From: Chionis minor
Lineage: Eukaryota; Chordata; Aves; Charadriiformes; Chionididae
DNA length: 64,000 nt
Reading direction: 5' to 3'
Assembly (NCBI GenBank): GCA_013398295.1
Contig: VZSF01003481.1
Location: forward strand, 405,657 to 469,656
Under the pieces are notes generated by a model. It saw nothing but the letters and a program-made list of their open reading frames with translations. It was not told where the DNA came from and did no database searches. Below, in pieces: positions 12,401 through 21,591 of this stretch (its first letter is position 1; each line of letters starts with the position of its first letter). The position numbers and the translations under genes are program-made.

Positions 12401-15400
12401 CTTGTCAGATATGATGGATGTGGCTGCTTACTAGATACAATGGTCTACCCGCCTTCTTCCAATTGCTTGTGTTCTGTAGTTAGCAAAAGTTGGGGGTAAA
12501 TAAACCATACATTTTAAAAACTGATGGTAGCTACCACGAGTCCCTCAGGACCTCCTGAGACCTTGTCCCTGCAACCTGCAGACAGAATACCACCTCCCAC
12601 TGCCTGCCTGATGGTGTACCGGTACAGTAGCTGCAAATACAACAACCCAGCATATAAATCCAAGATGTGTGTGTAACTTTGCCTTCTGTTAAACTCTACA
12701 GATAATCCAGCTCAGAAATCCCAAGTAGCCTTGACACTACGCTTAAAAGATGTAAATGACAACCCTCCAAGGTTAGTTATGGATTATCCGCCTTTCTTCT
12801 GCTACCCGATCGTTGGAGGAGAGAAAGCTTTCATTCAAGCTACTGATGATGATAAACAGTTGTATTTTCCACAATTTACTTTTTCTCTCGCCGATGATAT
12901 GAATGCAAGAAATAATTGGGAAATCTCAAGAGTCAATGGTAAGTTAATAAAACTATTCTCATAATTATATGGGTCTCTCTAAGTACTCTGGGGAATATAA
13001 AGAAATATTGAATTCCTTTTCATTCCTATTATTGCATATCCAGTACTCCACATTGAAAAAAAAATTTTTTTGAGAAATTACATGCATTTTGGCATGTATT
13101 TATTTAAACACCTAACTCAATTATTTTTTCAAGAGATGGCATCTAGTATGTTGCAAGCTAAAATTTCACTAGTACTTACGAGAGAAGAAACATGTAAGAA
13201 AAAAATACACAGTGGGCTTAAATGAACACAAAACACTTCTGCTAAAGAAACAGAGCAGTTTGCAAACTGTCTATTGCTGACATTTCATGTGCAAAGGGAA
13301 GTTGTGTCTCACAATCCAACTGGAGTTCTTTGAAGGAGATCAGTAAGCACATGGAAAAGTGCTTGGCCAATAGAGAACCTGTCTGAATTCCTAAAAGATA
13401 TTTCATGAAATGTCTCAACAGAGAAAGTTGGGTTGCTACAATGTGAAAGGGACAAGTTTTGAAAGGATAAATAATAACTTAAAATTCAGGAGTTGGAGTA
13501 AATGGTCATGCAATGAAGGGAGTTCACATGTTTAGTTCAATAAATACAGGCGTGCAAAGAGGAGGTAAAGTTTACTCATTATACAATGTTATTTGAGTAG
13601 GAACCAAATGTGACGAATTGCACAATAACTTTGCAAGACTGAGTTGGCTGAACAATAAAATGGGAGTTTTGAATGAACCTCGGACTCCCAAATTCACATT
13701 TGAAATCATGGGTGCTGAGCTGGTCATTACATATCAGGAGTGAGACCTGTAAGCAGTTCCATGAAAACGTGAGATCAAATTGTCAGTAGTGTTCAGGAAA
13801 GCACATCAAATATTGGGAATTACTAGGAAAGGACCTAGGGAATTACTAGAGAAAAACTCAGAGAACATCATTATGCCCCTGCATAAATCCATGATTTGTT
13901 CAAATCTGGAACTCCAATCTCTCCATCTCCAAAAAGATGCAGTAGAAATGGAAACAGGTTTGGATAGGGTGACGAGGATAATCAGAGTTATGGAGTTGCC
14001 TGATACAAAGAAGTATAGGGAAGCAGCAAAGTAAGCTACTACCTTTTAGCTTGGAAGAGCGTAGGGGAAAAATACAACAGAGGTCTATAAAATCATGAAA
14101 GCTCTATGGTCAGAGTGACTAGAGGTTCATTATTTGCCCTCTCTCCCAGTACGCAAACCTGCGAGCCTCAAATGAAGCTTATGGGAGTTATTTCCAGTGC
14201 AGATAGAAGGAGGAGGTAGTTGACTGTGGAACTTGTAGCCACAGGGCTATTGTTCTTGGGAACAATTTAAATTGGTTATGGCTTCTATGAGTACAAGGGA
14301 ATAGTCTTTGTTTAGATGTGATACTATCGGTGTAGCACTACCCAAGATCAGATTTGGCCTGCTGTAGAAATCAGGAAGGAAATTCTCTGATCGTATTATG
14401 CTGAAGGCCAGACTAGCCATTAAGAATGTCCCTTTTGACTTAGTGTCTGCAAACCAATGAGAGCTGGGAAGCCATGGGGGAAATCAGGAACTACCATCAT
14501 GTGCAAAGCAGCCTTAAAAAAGAGCATTTGTGGCTAGTATGAATGTTGAGCTAAATTTCTTTCTTGTGCTGACGTGAATGTCCCATTTCCTACAGGTACT
14601 CATGCTTACCTCTCTCCAAAACATTCTAACTTTGAAGAGAAGGCGTATAGTGTTCCAGTAATAATTAATGACAATGGAAAACCACCTTTGGAAAGAAGAG
14701 TGAATCTTGAAGGTATACTATTAACAAAACAATTAATTTCGAGACAATGGTTACATTTATGAATAATCAAACTGGACCACTAAACTTCTCATTAACCTCA
14801 TGGCATTTTTTTTGCAGTAAACATCTGCAGGTGTTCAAGTGAAAACTCCTGTTTTATCGAAATAGAGCGTGAGCACTCCTGGCCAAGCACCGGCCAGGCA
14901 ATTGGGATTCTTATTGGGGTCCTGCTTATCATTGGTAGGTCACTTTTTCTTGGTTAATATGAAGCTAGTTTGATTGCTGCAAAAGTCTAAGTCTTAGGTC
15001 ATAGTAATAGCTTTCTTTGATCTGTGTTTCTGCGCATGTACAATGGCACAGCGAGCAGCTATGACAGAAAAAAATGCTGCACTTGTAGCATATTGTCACT
15101 TCATTGTTACCTACTGCCTTTTCTCTGTCAGGGAAAAGGTTGGAACCTTGACTTTGACTTCCAGATTATAGTGAAAATAAAGAAGCATCCAGGGATGTCA
15201 CGCTTACAAGTTCTGTGCCCATAGCTTACAATTATGATTTTATTCACCTATTTCAGCTTCATACGTTTCCATTTTTCATATGGAGAATTGCTTTGAGCTG
15301 TGGGAAACTGGCGCTTGCACGAACAAAGTACAGTTATATTGCTAAGTGGTAGCAAACAGTATTATGTTCTTATACGCATAAGTTGATGCAACATCAACAA

Positions 15401-18400
15401 GTAGTTTAAAACTTTTTCCAAAACAAGACAAAATCTTTTTTTCTGGAATAGAATAGAATAGAATAGAATAGAATAGAATAGAATAGAATAGAATAGAATA
15501 GAATAGAATAGAATAGAATAGAATAGAATAGAATTTTTCAGTTGGAGAGAACCTACAACAATCATCTAGTCCAACTGCCTGACAACTTCAGGGCTGACCA
15601 AAAGTTAAAGCATGTTGTTAAGAGCATTGTCTACATGTCTCTTGAACATTGATAGGCTTGGGGCACTGACCACCTCTCTAGGAAGCTTGTTCCAGTGTTT
15701 GACCACCCTCTCAGTAAAAAAATGCTTCCTAATGTCCAGTCTAAACCTCCCCTGACACATCTTTGGACCATTCCCATGCATCCTGACACTGGATCCCAAG
15801 AAGGAGAGATCAACACCTCCCTCTCCACTTCCATCCTCACGAAGCTGTAAAGAGCAATGAGATCACCCATCAGTCTCCTTTTCTGCAAACTAGACAAACC
15901 CAAAGTCCTTAGCCACTCCTCATTGGACATTCCTTCCAGCCCTTTCACCAGTTTTGCTCCCCTCCTCTTGAGGCATTCAAGGACCTTCACATCCTTCTTC
16001 AATTGTGAGGTCCAGAACTGCACACAGTGATTGAGGCAAGGCCACACCAACACTAAATACAATGGGATAATCGCTTCTTCGGACCTGCTGGTTATGCTGT
16101 GTTTGAGGCACCCCAGGAAGGGGTTTGTCCTCTTGACTGCCAGGAAACACTGCTGACTCATACTGAGCCTGCAGATCCCTCTGCAAGGCCTCTTGTGCCT
16201 CAAGAGAGCCAAGAGCACTTCCCAGCTTGGTATCATCAGCAAACTTGCTAATGGTGTGTTCAACTCCTGCATCCAGGTCACTGATAAATATGTTGTGCAG
16301 GGCTGGCCCTACAACTGAGCCCTGAGGAACACCGCTGGTGAGCAGTTGCCAGCCAGATGCAGCCCCATTCACTACAACCCTTTGAGCTCTGCCCTTCAGC
16401 CAGTTTTTCACCCAGCACAGCGTGAACCTGCTCATCCCACAGCTGGACAACTTGTCCAGAAGGATGCTGTGAGGGACAGTATCAAAACCCTTGCTAAAAT
16501 CCAGAAAAACTGTATCCAGCGCTTTCCCTTCATCTAGTAGATGGGTGACTTTATTGTAGAAGGATATCAAATTAAACAAGAATTTCCCTTTGTGAACCCA
16601 CGTTAACAGTGCCTGTTGACGGCATTGTTCTTTAAATGCCTTTCAATAGTACCCAGTATGATCTTCTCCATAGTTTTTCCAGGAACTGAGGTTAGATTAA
16701 GAGGTCTGTAGCTCCCTGGGTTTTCCTTCATGCCCTTTTTGTAGACTGGAATAACACTGGCTAGCTTCCAGTCAGCAGGGACCTCCCCAAGACTGCCAAG
16801 ACATATGGCAGATGATTGAGAGGGGTCCTGCCATAACATCCTCTAGCTCCTTCAGTATTGTGTTTATCAATGTAAGTGCAAAAGTAGTGAGGATGACTGT
16901 TGATGGGATCCAGTCCCTTAGGAAGTGAAGAGCAAGAAGAATTCAGTGCTCAGTCCCATGTGATTTTTGAATGTGACAGTCACAAGAGCCAGACTGGGAA
17001 ACTGTGACTCAGCTGTACAGAAGGGAGGGAGTGTGAAAGACCCATGGACGAAATAAAGGAAAAGGAATTAAATATGTTACAGACCTCATATTCAAAAAAG
17101 TTGGATTAAATTAGAGGATAAAAGGGAAAAAACCCCAAGAACTTATGTACGTTACCATTACTTCAATTCTAAAAGAAAAGAAAATGAGCCCCCAAGAACA
17201 CATTCCATACCTAAAAAGACAAAACCAAAGCTCTGTGTGGATCTTTCTTTTGTAATACAGAAAACCCTAAAGCAAGAGAAAGTGCCGATGCATGTGATGT
17301 ATATGTTTGTCTTTTGAAGATAAAAAGAAAAAAAAAAATAATTCAAAGAACTTGAAATGGAAGAAGCTATACTCTGACCATTTGTCAGACAAACCCCTCA
17401 AACTCCGTCTTTATCACCTCAGTTCAAGCTTCTCACATAACCTATTTCTGCACAATGCCTTAGTACGATCCCTCACTTAGTATAGTGCCACATTTAAGTG
17501 AAAATTATATTGGATAACTGACTAAAGATGTTTTCATTAAAAGAGACCTGGGCAGTTTTAAGAGAGCACAGTAAAAGTTGCTACTGCTTTATGACTTTTA
17601 AAAAACACAATGTATGTAGCCCATAAAGGATTTTTAGAAGAACTCCTGACATGAATATGCAGGTTTTTTCAATTGCAGGTTTTTTTCACTTTAAAGGCAA
17701 AATCAGATGGCAGCCTCTCAGGTGGATTTAACAGGGATCAGAGATGGGCAAGGGAAAAACAATGAGATGTATGTAAAGATTTTATGAAACCTAGGGAGAT
17801 TATAAACATTGTGTTTGGTCTTGAAGCTCAGAAGATATGACCATAAAACCAGCCATCTTTTGGGTGCCTGTCTGACACCAGAATGAATTCCTGCACAAGC
17901 TAAGGCCTCTCTCAGACCTCAGCACCTTTTGTTCCAAGAGGAAGGATCCTCTGTAGTCTCACTTCCTTTAAAAGAAACGCAGAGTATATGCCCTGGAAAG
18001 CAAAATACAAAAAACCAAAAAATATACCCCAAACCCTCAGCCAATTCGTTCTGACAGGAGAAACTCTTTCATTAAGACAAATTGTCTCGCTCCTGGAAAG
18101 TATTTCTCCCCCTGAGAAGAGAAGAGAGTGGGAGAATAAATACGAGGTGGCAGATACTAGTCATGGTCCTTGATTAATTATTCAGATACCACAAACATAA
18201 ATGTAAAATAAGAACTACTACACAGCAGTTATTCAGAGCAATGAATGGGGCAAGGGGAGTAGCTGGCCACTCCGATATACTTTAGTAAAGCAACAAAGAG
18301 ATGTTGAAAGTGATAGATAACTTAACACTTCCAAAGAGGAAATAAATTTACATACAGTGTAACAAGCTTATCATGAATTAAAAAGATCAAACACATTCCA

Positions 18401-19180
18401 TACCTAAAAAGACAAAACTAAAGCTCTGTGTGGATTTTTCTTTTGTAATACAGAAATGTATATATACATACAATATGCATATTTGATGTGTATACATATA
18501 TATATGTATATATGCATATGAAGAGATAAAGATGCCTTAGATTGGATTCGACAAGTGATGATAAAGGGTGTAGGCACTTCTAATCCAGGCCAGAAGAAAA
18601 TCTCAGTCATTCTTGGCCATTGGTGCACAAATCTCTGGGGTCAATCCTAACAGACACCAAGGAGTTCCTGAAGAATGATTTCACCGTCAGTAGTCTCAGC
18701 TTTGCTGTGACAGAATTGCCATTTCACCGGGAAAAAAACCCCAGGGACTACAATTTAAGAAAAACACAACAAATCACTGCTCAAAAGGAGGGAGGCTAAA
18801 AACGACACTTTGCCATGTGGTCAGACCCTAGAGGAGAAGTTCTCCTTTGGCGGAAGTCTCCTGAGCCCTGAGGCATCTGATCCTGCCCACCAGTGCCTTG
18901 GGTCCCTAAACATGCTGTTGGTCCAACGGTGCATGGTCATTCCCCAAAGCTGTTTGCTTCTGTTCAAGAGTTAAAGCAGCATGGATATTACAGTGCTGGT
19001 GTCAGATCCTTTGCTGAAATACCTCTACAGAAACTTTTCCCTTTACTGATGAGCGCTCTCTGTTTTTCAGGTCTCATTATAGGAGGTGTGTTTTTGCACA
19101 TGAAGTACAAGCAGAAAAATGAAAAGAAGAGCCATCCGAAAGATGTGAGGGATAATTCTGAACTCAATAAACTGGCTTAA
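239..19180 (+). CDS. CDH17: Cadherin-17 (LI-cadherin), 3' part of gene, 12 coding exons, 5' end outside window
   Basis: Joining 239-438, 2154-2285, 3853-4003, 4672-4887, 6153-6229, 7658-7849, 9073-9317, 11166-11296, 12702-12938, 14596-14712, 14818-14934 and 19071-19180 gives 640 residues and a stop, with GT-AG introns and matching phases throughout. Visible calcium motifs are LDRE (103-106, 430-433), DINDN (137-141), DINDQ (246-250) and DVNDN (464-468). These mark the end of EC2 and repeats EC3-EC7. A hydrophobic segment (about 593-615) and a 25-residue basic tail follow. Segments such as [14 protein letters not shown] and [18 protein letters not shown] match my recollection of mammalian cadherin-17 closely. 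This excludes classical cadherins, which have five repeats and a catenin-binding tail. Human CDH17 is about 832 residues, so roughly 190 are missing upstream. The family mediates calcium-dependent cell adhesion on the basolateral membrane of gut epithelium. Sequons occur in ENSTQ, NISQ, NYSL, NVTV, NSSS and NGTH. Confidence 0.95.
439..2153 (+). other. CDH17: CDH17 intron, apparently unique sequence
   Basis: A GT-AG intron of 1715 bases. I see no recognisable repeat or second gene in it. Confidence 0.85.
2154..2285 (+). CDS. CDH17: CDH17 exon: EC3 core
   Basis: Flanked by TTTTAG|GTG and ACT|GTAAGT, phase 0 at both ends, 44 codons (residues 67-110). It contains [13 protein letters not shown] and the calcium-binding PLDREEKD typical of a cadherin repeat. 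The preceding exon ends and the next begins in phase 0, so the join is clean. Confidence 0.94.
2494..3220 (+). mobile_element. CR1 LINE, 5'-truncated, sense strand inside CDH17 intron
   Basis: The sequence carries the C-terminal part of the CR1 ORF2 protein in one open frame (about 2510-3121): [16 protein letters not shown], then [40 protein letters not shown], and [16 protein letters not shown] near the end. A short 3' UTR ending ATTTTATGATTCTATGATTT follows; this is the CR1 tail. The endonuclease and the catalytic RT core are absent, so it cannot move by itself. The uninterrupted frame suggests a relatively recent insertion. The left boundary is approximate. Confidence 0.93.
3853..4003 (+). 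CDS. CDH17: CDH17 exon: end of EC3, EC3-EC4 linker
   Basis: Acceptor TTGCAG|TAT, donor GAAG|GTAAGA. Residues 111-160, ending one base into a Gly codon. It includes EDINDNPP, a full DxNDN calcium linker motif, and the VQENE start of EC4. Confidence 0.95.
4672..4887 (+). CDS. CDH17: CDH17 exon: EC4 core
   Basis: Acceptor GCCGCAG|GAAGT, donor GAAG|GTACGT. Residues 161-232 with split codons on both sides. The motifs [15 protein letters not shown] (DxD calcium ligands at 171 and 173) and DTGTLQL are standard cadherin-repeat landmarks. NYSL is an N-glycosylation sequon. Confidence 0.94.
6153..6229 (+). CDS. CDH17: CDH17 exon: end of EC4, EC4-EC5 linker
   Basis: A 77-base exon between CATGCAG|TATTCC and GAT|GTGAGT. 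It encodes V233 (split) to D258, including [16 protein letters not shown], the calcium linker to EC5. It is too short to be noticed as an ORF. The reading frame and the strong match to cadherin-17 support it. Confidence 0.94.
7658..7849 (+). CDS. CDH17: CDH17 exon: EC5 first half
   Basis: Acceptor CTCCTCAG|TAT, donor AAG|GTGAAT, 64 codons, phase 0 at both ends. [14 protein letters not shown] begins EC5; ATDGDEP carries the DxD calcium ligands (281, 283). It ends just before the LDFE motif of the next exon. Confidence 0.94.
9073..9317 (+). CDS. CDH17: CDH17 exon: EC5 second half, EC5-EC6 linker, EC6 start
   Basis: Acceptor TTATGCAG|GCT, donor ACG|GTAAAA. Residues 323-403 plus two bases of an Arg codon. 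It contains ALDFEA (the LDRE equivalent), [14 protein letters not shown], the unusual linker TNVDEPP at 9193-9213, and the EC6 start SEDIAVNSL. Confidence 0.94.
9318..11165 (+). other. CDH17: CDH17 intron, apparently unique sequence
   Basis: A 1.85-kb GT-AG intron with a short G run near 10583. Opposite-strand frames of 110-140 codons at 9372-9928 and 10613-10945 show no domain and no splice logic, and I take them as chance. Confidence 0.75.
11166..11296 (+). CDS. CDH17: CDH17 exon: EC6 core
   Basis: Acceptor TTCCAAAG|G, donor CAAA|GTAAGC, 131 bases. Residues 404-447: [30 protein letters not shown]. The tripeptide EGD at 11176-11184 sits where the mammalian protein has RGD. Confidence 0.94.
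11768..11983 (-). mobile_element. CR1 LINE 3' fragment, antisense in CDH17 intron
   Basis: Read on the minus strand it is a CR1 3' end: the RT C-terminal coding region followed by the short 3' UTR. On the plus strand it starts AGAATCATAGAATGGTTTAG and continues through GGTTGGAAGGGACCTTA, CTTGAACACCTTCAGGGATG and CAGCCTGTTCCAGTGTCTCA. It stops near GAAAAATTTCTTCCTGAG, about 215 bases, severely 5'-truncated. It lies in the intron 11297-12701, which otherwise looks unique. Confidence 0.92.
12702..12938 (+). CDS. CDH17: CDH17 exon: end of EC6, EC6-EC7 linker, EC7 first half
   Basis: Acceptor CTCTACAG|ATAAT, donor AATG|GTAAGT. Residues 448-526: [10 protein letters not shown] (a full calcium linker motif), PPFFCYP, ATDDDK (DxD-type ligands) and FTFSLADD. 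It ends one base into the Gly of an NGT sequon completed by the next exon. Confidence 0.95.
13780..14440 (+). mobile_element. Old, decayed CR1/L3-like LINE fragment in CDH17 intron
   Basis: A plus-strand translation keeps the order of blocks seen in CR1-clade RT C-termini: [12 protein letters not shown], then [18 protein letters not shown] (compare [16 protein letters not shown]), [24 protein letters not shown] (compare KDxxxLExVQRRATKxIRGM), then [16 protein letters not shown] after a frame break. It is much more diverged than the other CR1 copies. Boundaries are uncertain, and the family call rests on motif order only. Confidence 0.55.
14596..14712 (+). CDS. CDH17: CDH17 exon: EC7 second half
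   Basis: Acceptor TCCTACAG|GTACT, donor GAAG|GTATAC, 117 bases. Residues 527-565: [31 protein letters not shown]. It matches the end of the membrane-proximal repeat. The next intron is only 105 bases. Confidence 0.94.
14818..14934 (+). CDS. CDH17: CDH17 exon: membrane-proximal cysteine segment and first half of the membrane span
   Basis: Acceptor TTTTGCAG|TAAAC, donor ATTG|GTAGGT. Residues 566-604: the cysteine-containing stalk [12 protein letters not shown], then [15 protein letters not shown], the start of the transmembrane helix. The helix is completed in the last exon, 4.1 kb downstream. Confidence 0.92.
15446..15534 (+). repeat. Microsatellite (GAATA)n, about 18 units
   Basis: Eighty-nine bases of near-perfect GAATA units; on the minus strand these read TATTC/ATTCT. 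It abuts the 3' end of the antisense CR1 at 15535, whose tail unit would be ATTCTATG, so the array probably grew from the element's tail. Confidence 0.97.
15535..16920 (-). mobile_element. CR1-type LINE, antisense, 5'-truncated, with decayed RT gene
   Basis: On the minus strand the RT order is visible across frameshifts: [19 protein letters not shown] with [20 protein letters not shown] (16839-16603), [40 protein letters not shown] and KFADDTKLG (16579-15977; FADD is the RT catalytic box), then the C-terminal part with [19 protein letters not shown] and [16 protein letters not shown] down to 15605. The 3' UTR is short and ends in the GAATA array. Frameshifts show it is dead. Its 3' UTR differs from the other copies here, so it is probably another subfamily. 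The 5' limit near 16920 is approximate. Confidence 0.92.
17198..17264 (+). repeat. Dispersed direct repeat, copy 1
   Basis: The sequence starting ACACATTCCATACCTAAAAA and ending TTTGTAATACAGAAA recurs 1193 bases downstream at 18391-18457 with very few changes (for example CCAAAG/CTAAAG, GATCTTTC/GATTTTTC). Confidence 0.9.
18391..18457 (+). repeat. Dispersed direct repeat, copy 2
   Basis: Near-identical to 17198-17264 and in the same orientation. It is followed by an AT-rich purine-pyrimidine tract. Copy 1 is followed by a shorter, partly similar stretch (GATGCATGTGATGTATATG), so the duplication may be longer than 67 bp, with later expansion of the AT tract in copy 2. Confidence 0.9.
18456..18520. 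repeat. AT/TG-rich simple tract with a perfect 20-bp palindrome
   Basis: An alternating TATATAC/CATATA tract. Bases 18491-18510 equal their own reverse complement. A cruciform or slippage-prone site is likely; no function is claimed. Confidence 0.85.
19071..19180 (+). CDS. CDH17: CDH17 last coding exon: end of membrane span, short basic cytoplasmic tail, stop
   Basis: Acceptor CTGTTTTTCAG|GTCTC. The split Gly codon joins [10 protein letters not shown] to complete the membrane span. The tail [18 protein letters not shown] and final SELNKLA follow, with TAA at 19178-19180. There are 25 tail residues, seven of them lysine, and no catenin- or p120-binding region. This is the hallmark of the 7D cadherins (CDH16, CDH17). 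Confidence 0.93.
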
Positions 19181-19925
19181 TGACTGTTTCATCAAGAGAA
19201 AAAAATGCCCTTTGAGTTGCAAAGGAGTGAGCTTTGTGGCTCCGAAAGCCCAGAAGTGTACTATCACAAACTGAGGATACAAACATGCGAACGTGCAGGC
19301 TCACAGGGGTTTATCCTCACTTTTGTAGATAGTACTATTCAGTCATGAAATAAAAAATGTACATACACTTTAGCAGCAGCCATTAATAGGAATATCAGCT
19401 TTGACTGAAGCGTTAACTCATGACACCACCAAATGCTGAGCTCCTGCAAGGATCAATACATGGGACCAGCCTTCTTTGTTTGGCCGCTGAAGTAAATACA
19501 GACTTTCCAGAGGACTATGTTTTATCTGCATGCACATCTTTGGCTCTTTCCATCTTAATGAGTTACTGAATAGCAGAACTGGGAATAAAGTTTTGTGCTA
19601 CATTTGAAGATGTCCCATGAAGTTGCAGGAATCCCTCTGACTCTCAGCAAAGGAGCTCCCAAATTTATTGCAATCTGTAATCTGCCCTGGGTTATACCTG
19701 CTTACGTTACGCTGGTGAATTTGTGCTAGCAATATTCACTAACAGTGTGACAGTTCAGGTTTTCATTTTTGATATCCACGGAGTACATCCAGTTTGTTAA
19801 GCACCATGGCCTTTCATTACTGTTTTTAAGTTAAATAATATATATTGAATCATTTGGAATTGAGTGATGTGCTGTTTTATCATGCTGCCCCATTAGATAA
19901 TAATAAAAGATGTTCTTTAAAGGTT
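19181..19925 (+). other. CDH17: CDH17 3' UTR (end inferred)
   Basis: This follows the stop codon directly with no further splice signal needed. AATAAA occurs at 19349-19354, 19584-19589 and 19902-19907. The last is followed by GT/T-rich sequence from about 19923, a normal downstream element, so the main transcript end is placed near 19925. Earlier ends are possible. The exact cleavage point is an inference. Confidence 0.65.
19902..19907 (+). terminator. Polyadenylation signal AATAAA, probable main CDH17 site
   Basis: A canonical hexamer followed 16-20 bases later by a T/GT-rich tract (GTTTTAGTGTCTGC). Two upstream hexamers (19349, 19584) may give shorter 3' UTRs. Confidence 0.6.
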
Positions 19926-21565
19926 TTAGTGTCTGCTTATTTTGTTTAAAAAAAAAAAGAGAGAGAGAGTGCATGACAGCGAACCATTGCCGCTTGGTTA
20001 TCTATTGTATTTAACCCTTACTTTCACATAATACAGATTAAAAATGTCTCTCAGGCCAGAGTGATACATGTCTGGCTGATTCAAGATGCAATGATTGCTG
20101 GAGGCACTTGTATCTTGGTTTCAGTAAAATGTATTTGAGCCCAGGATGACACTCAGAGAAGAAAAGCCTTCCTCCTGACAGCATGCCTATAGAAGGGCAT
20201 TTTTGGTGACAGTTTGAGGGAGGCTTTTCTTTTAAACTATAAATAAAAGCTGACAAATATTGTGTTAAACTGAAAAGACAATATACTTTTGAAAGCACTG
20301 AAGAAAAGGTCATATGGAAAAGAGTATGTTTGTTTACACAGGATTTTTTTAATAGCTTTTGCATGCAGCACAGAACTAGAAAGAACAGAGCACTTTTTTG
20401 GTAGCATTGCATTATAATAGGTTTTCCTAGAATGCTGCCAGCAAAAACTTTGTTTTTGGGCTTCAGCGACATAACCCAATTGTTGTACCTCTTACCCCAG
20501 CTTCCCCAGCTGCTGGAGCTCTGTTATTTGCTGTGGGGCTCACTGCTGGAATGTATTTATTTTATGATGGGAATGCAATCCATTATATTTGGAAAGTATG
20601 ACATTCAGTTACGTCAGTGTGTCTAGGGATTGGGATTAGTATATTGTTTTATAATTAAAGGAGCCAAAGTTCAGGAGTCATTGTACTTGTGTATACCAAT
20701 ACGGCTTTATCTGGAGATGGGGAAAATGTGCAGAAGTTCCACTTTGCTTTATCTCCCTGGCCTGTCATTATGTTTACTAACTTTACCCAAACACATGTCC
20801 TATTTTCACCATTTTCTTTTCTGGAGAAAGGTCAAAAACATTCTTGTCTTATTTGCCTACATTCATGGCTGGTTTGATACTAGGACCTTATCCTCTTCCT
20901 CAGCCATTGCTGCAATTTCTTCTGTCTCACGGGGTAATTCACCGTGCCCTCTGCCCAGCTGCCCTTAGACCAGTGGATAGTAGAGCTTCTAGGACCAAAA
21001 CAAGAGTCCGCCCCTCCTTGGGATCTTGACCACCTCATCAGTCTTGAGGACTTTCAGTCTTGGTCTGTCAGGGGTCAACCCTCCTGCCCGTGTCACTCCA
21101 CCAAAGGTGCTTCCTGAGTGCTAGGAGGGGTCTGAATGAAACCACCTCGGGGTCCTCCCTCTGTGGTGGCTGGCTTGGATGAGCATCTCCAGGGGCTGAG
21201 CGCATCTTCCCTTGCAGCTGCAAGGATCCCCTGACAGCCCACGCTCCTGCCTGCAGCAGAGCACAGCCAGGGCCCGCAGCGCCCTGACCACCTCGCTCCA
21301 CCTGCGCCCCCCTCCCCGCCCCACTTGCCCAAATTCCCCTGCGCTCAAGGGATGTGCCATGTTCATGCTTGCGTGGGCATTACCTAAAGAATGTAGCTGC
21401 TAGCTAACCTGCGGCTGGGGCACCAGGCGCTCCTTAGTGTTTCTTGTACTGTGCATTAGTCCCACCAGACCCCACTCCCCATCCACTTCCCCCACCCCCC
21501 CCAAAAAAAAAAGAAAAAAACATTTCCAACCCTGCCACAAATATTCTCATTTTCTTCACCCTCCT

Positions 21566-21591
21566 CCTGCCTGCTTGCCTGCCTGCCTGCC
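21566..21591 (+). repeat. Short CCTG tandem repeat
   Basis: About six tetranucleotide units, CCTGCCTGCTTGCCTGCCTG and so on, in a pyrimidine-rich neighbourhood. Confidence 0.85.

Larger units (their letters stand above)
14935..19070 (+). other. CDH17: CDH17 last intron (4.1 kb), repeat-rich
   Basis: GT-AG. It contains a GAATA microsatellite, a 1.4-kb antisense CR1, a 67-bp sequence present twice and an AT-rich palindromic tract, all listed separately. The parts 14935-15445, 16921-17197 and 17265-18390 look unique. Confidence 0.85.

Noticed and set aside
15977..16579. 200-codon minus-strand frame as a working reverse transcriptase
   Set aside because: It carries the FADD box, but the element is frameshifted on both sides and truncated at the 5' end, so it is a dead CR1 copy.
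239..19180. Classical or desmosomal cadherin, or cadherin-16
   Set aside because: The tail is too short for a classical or desmosomal cadherin, and the sequence blocks match cadherin-17 far better than what I recall of cadherin-16.
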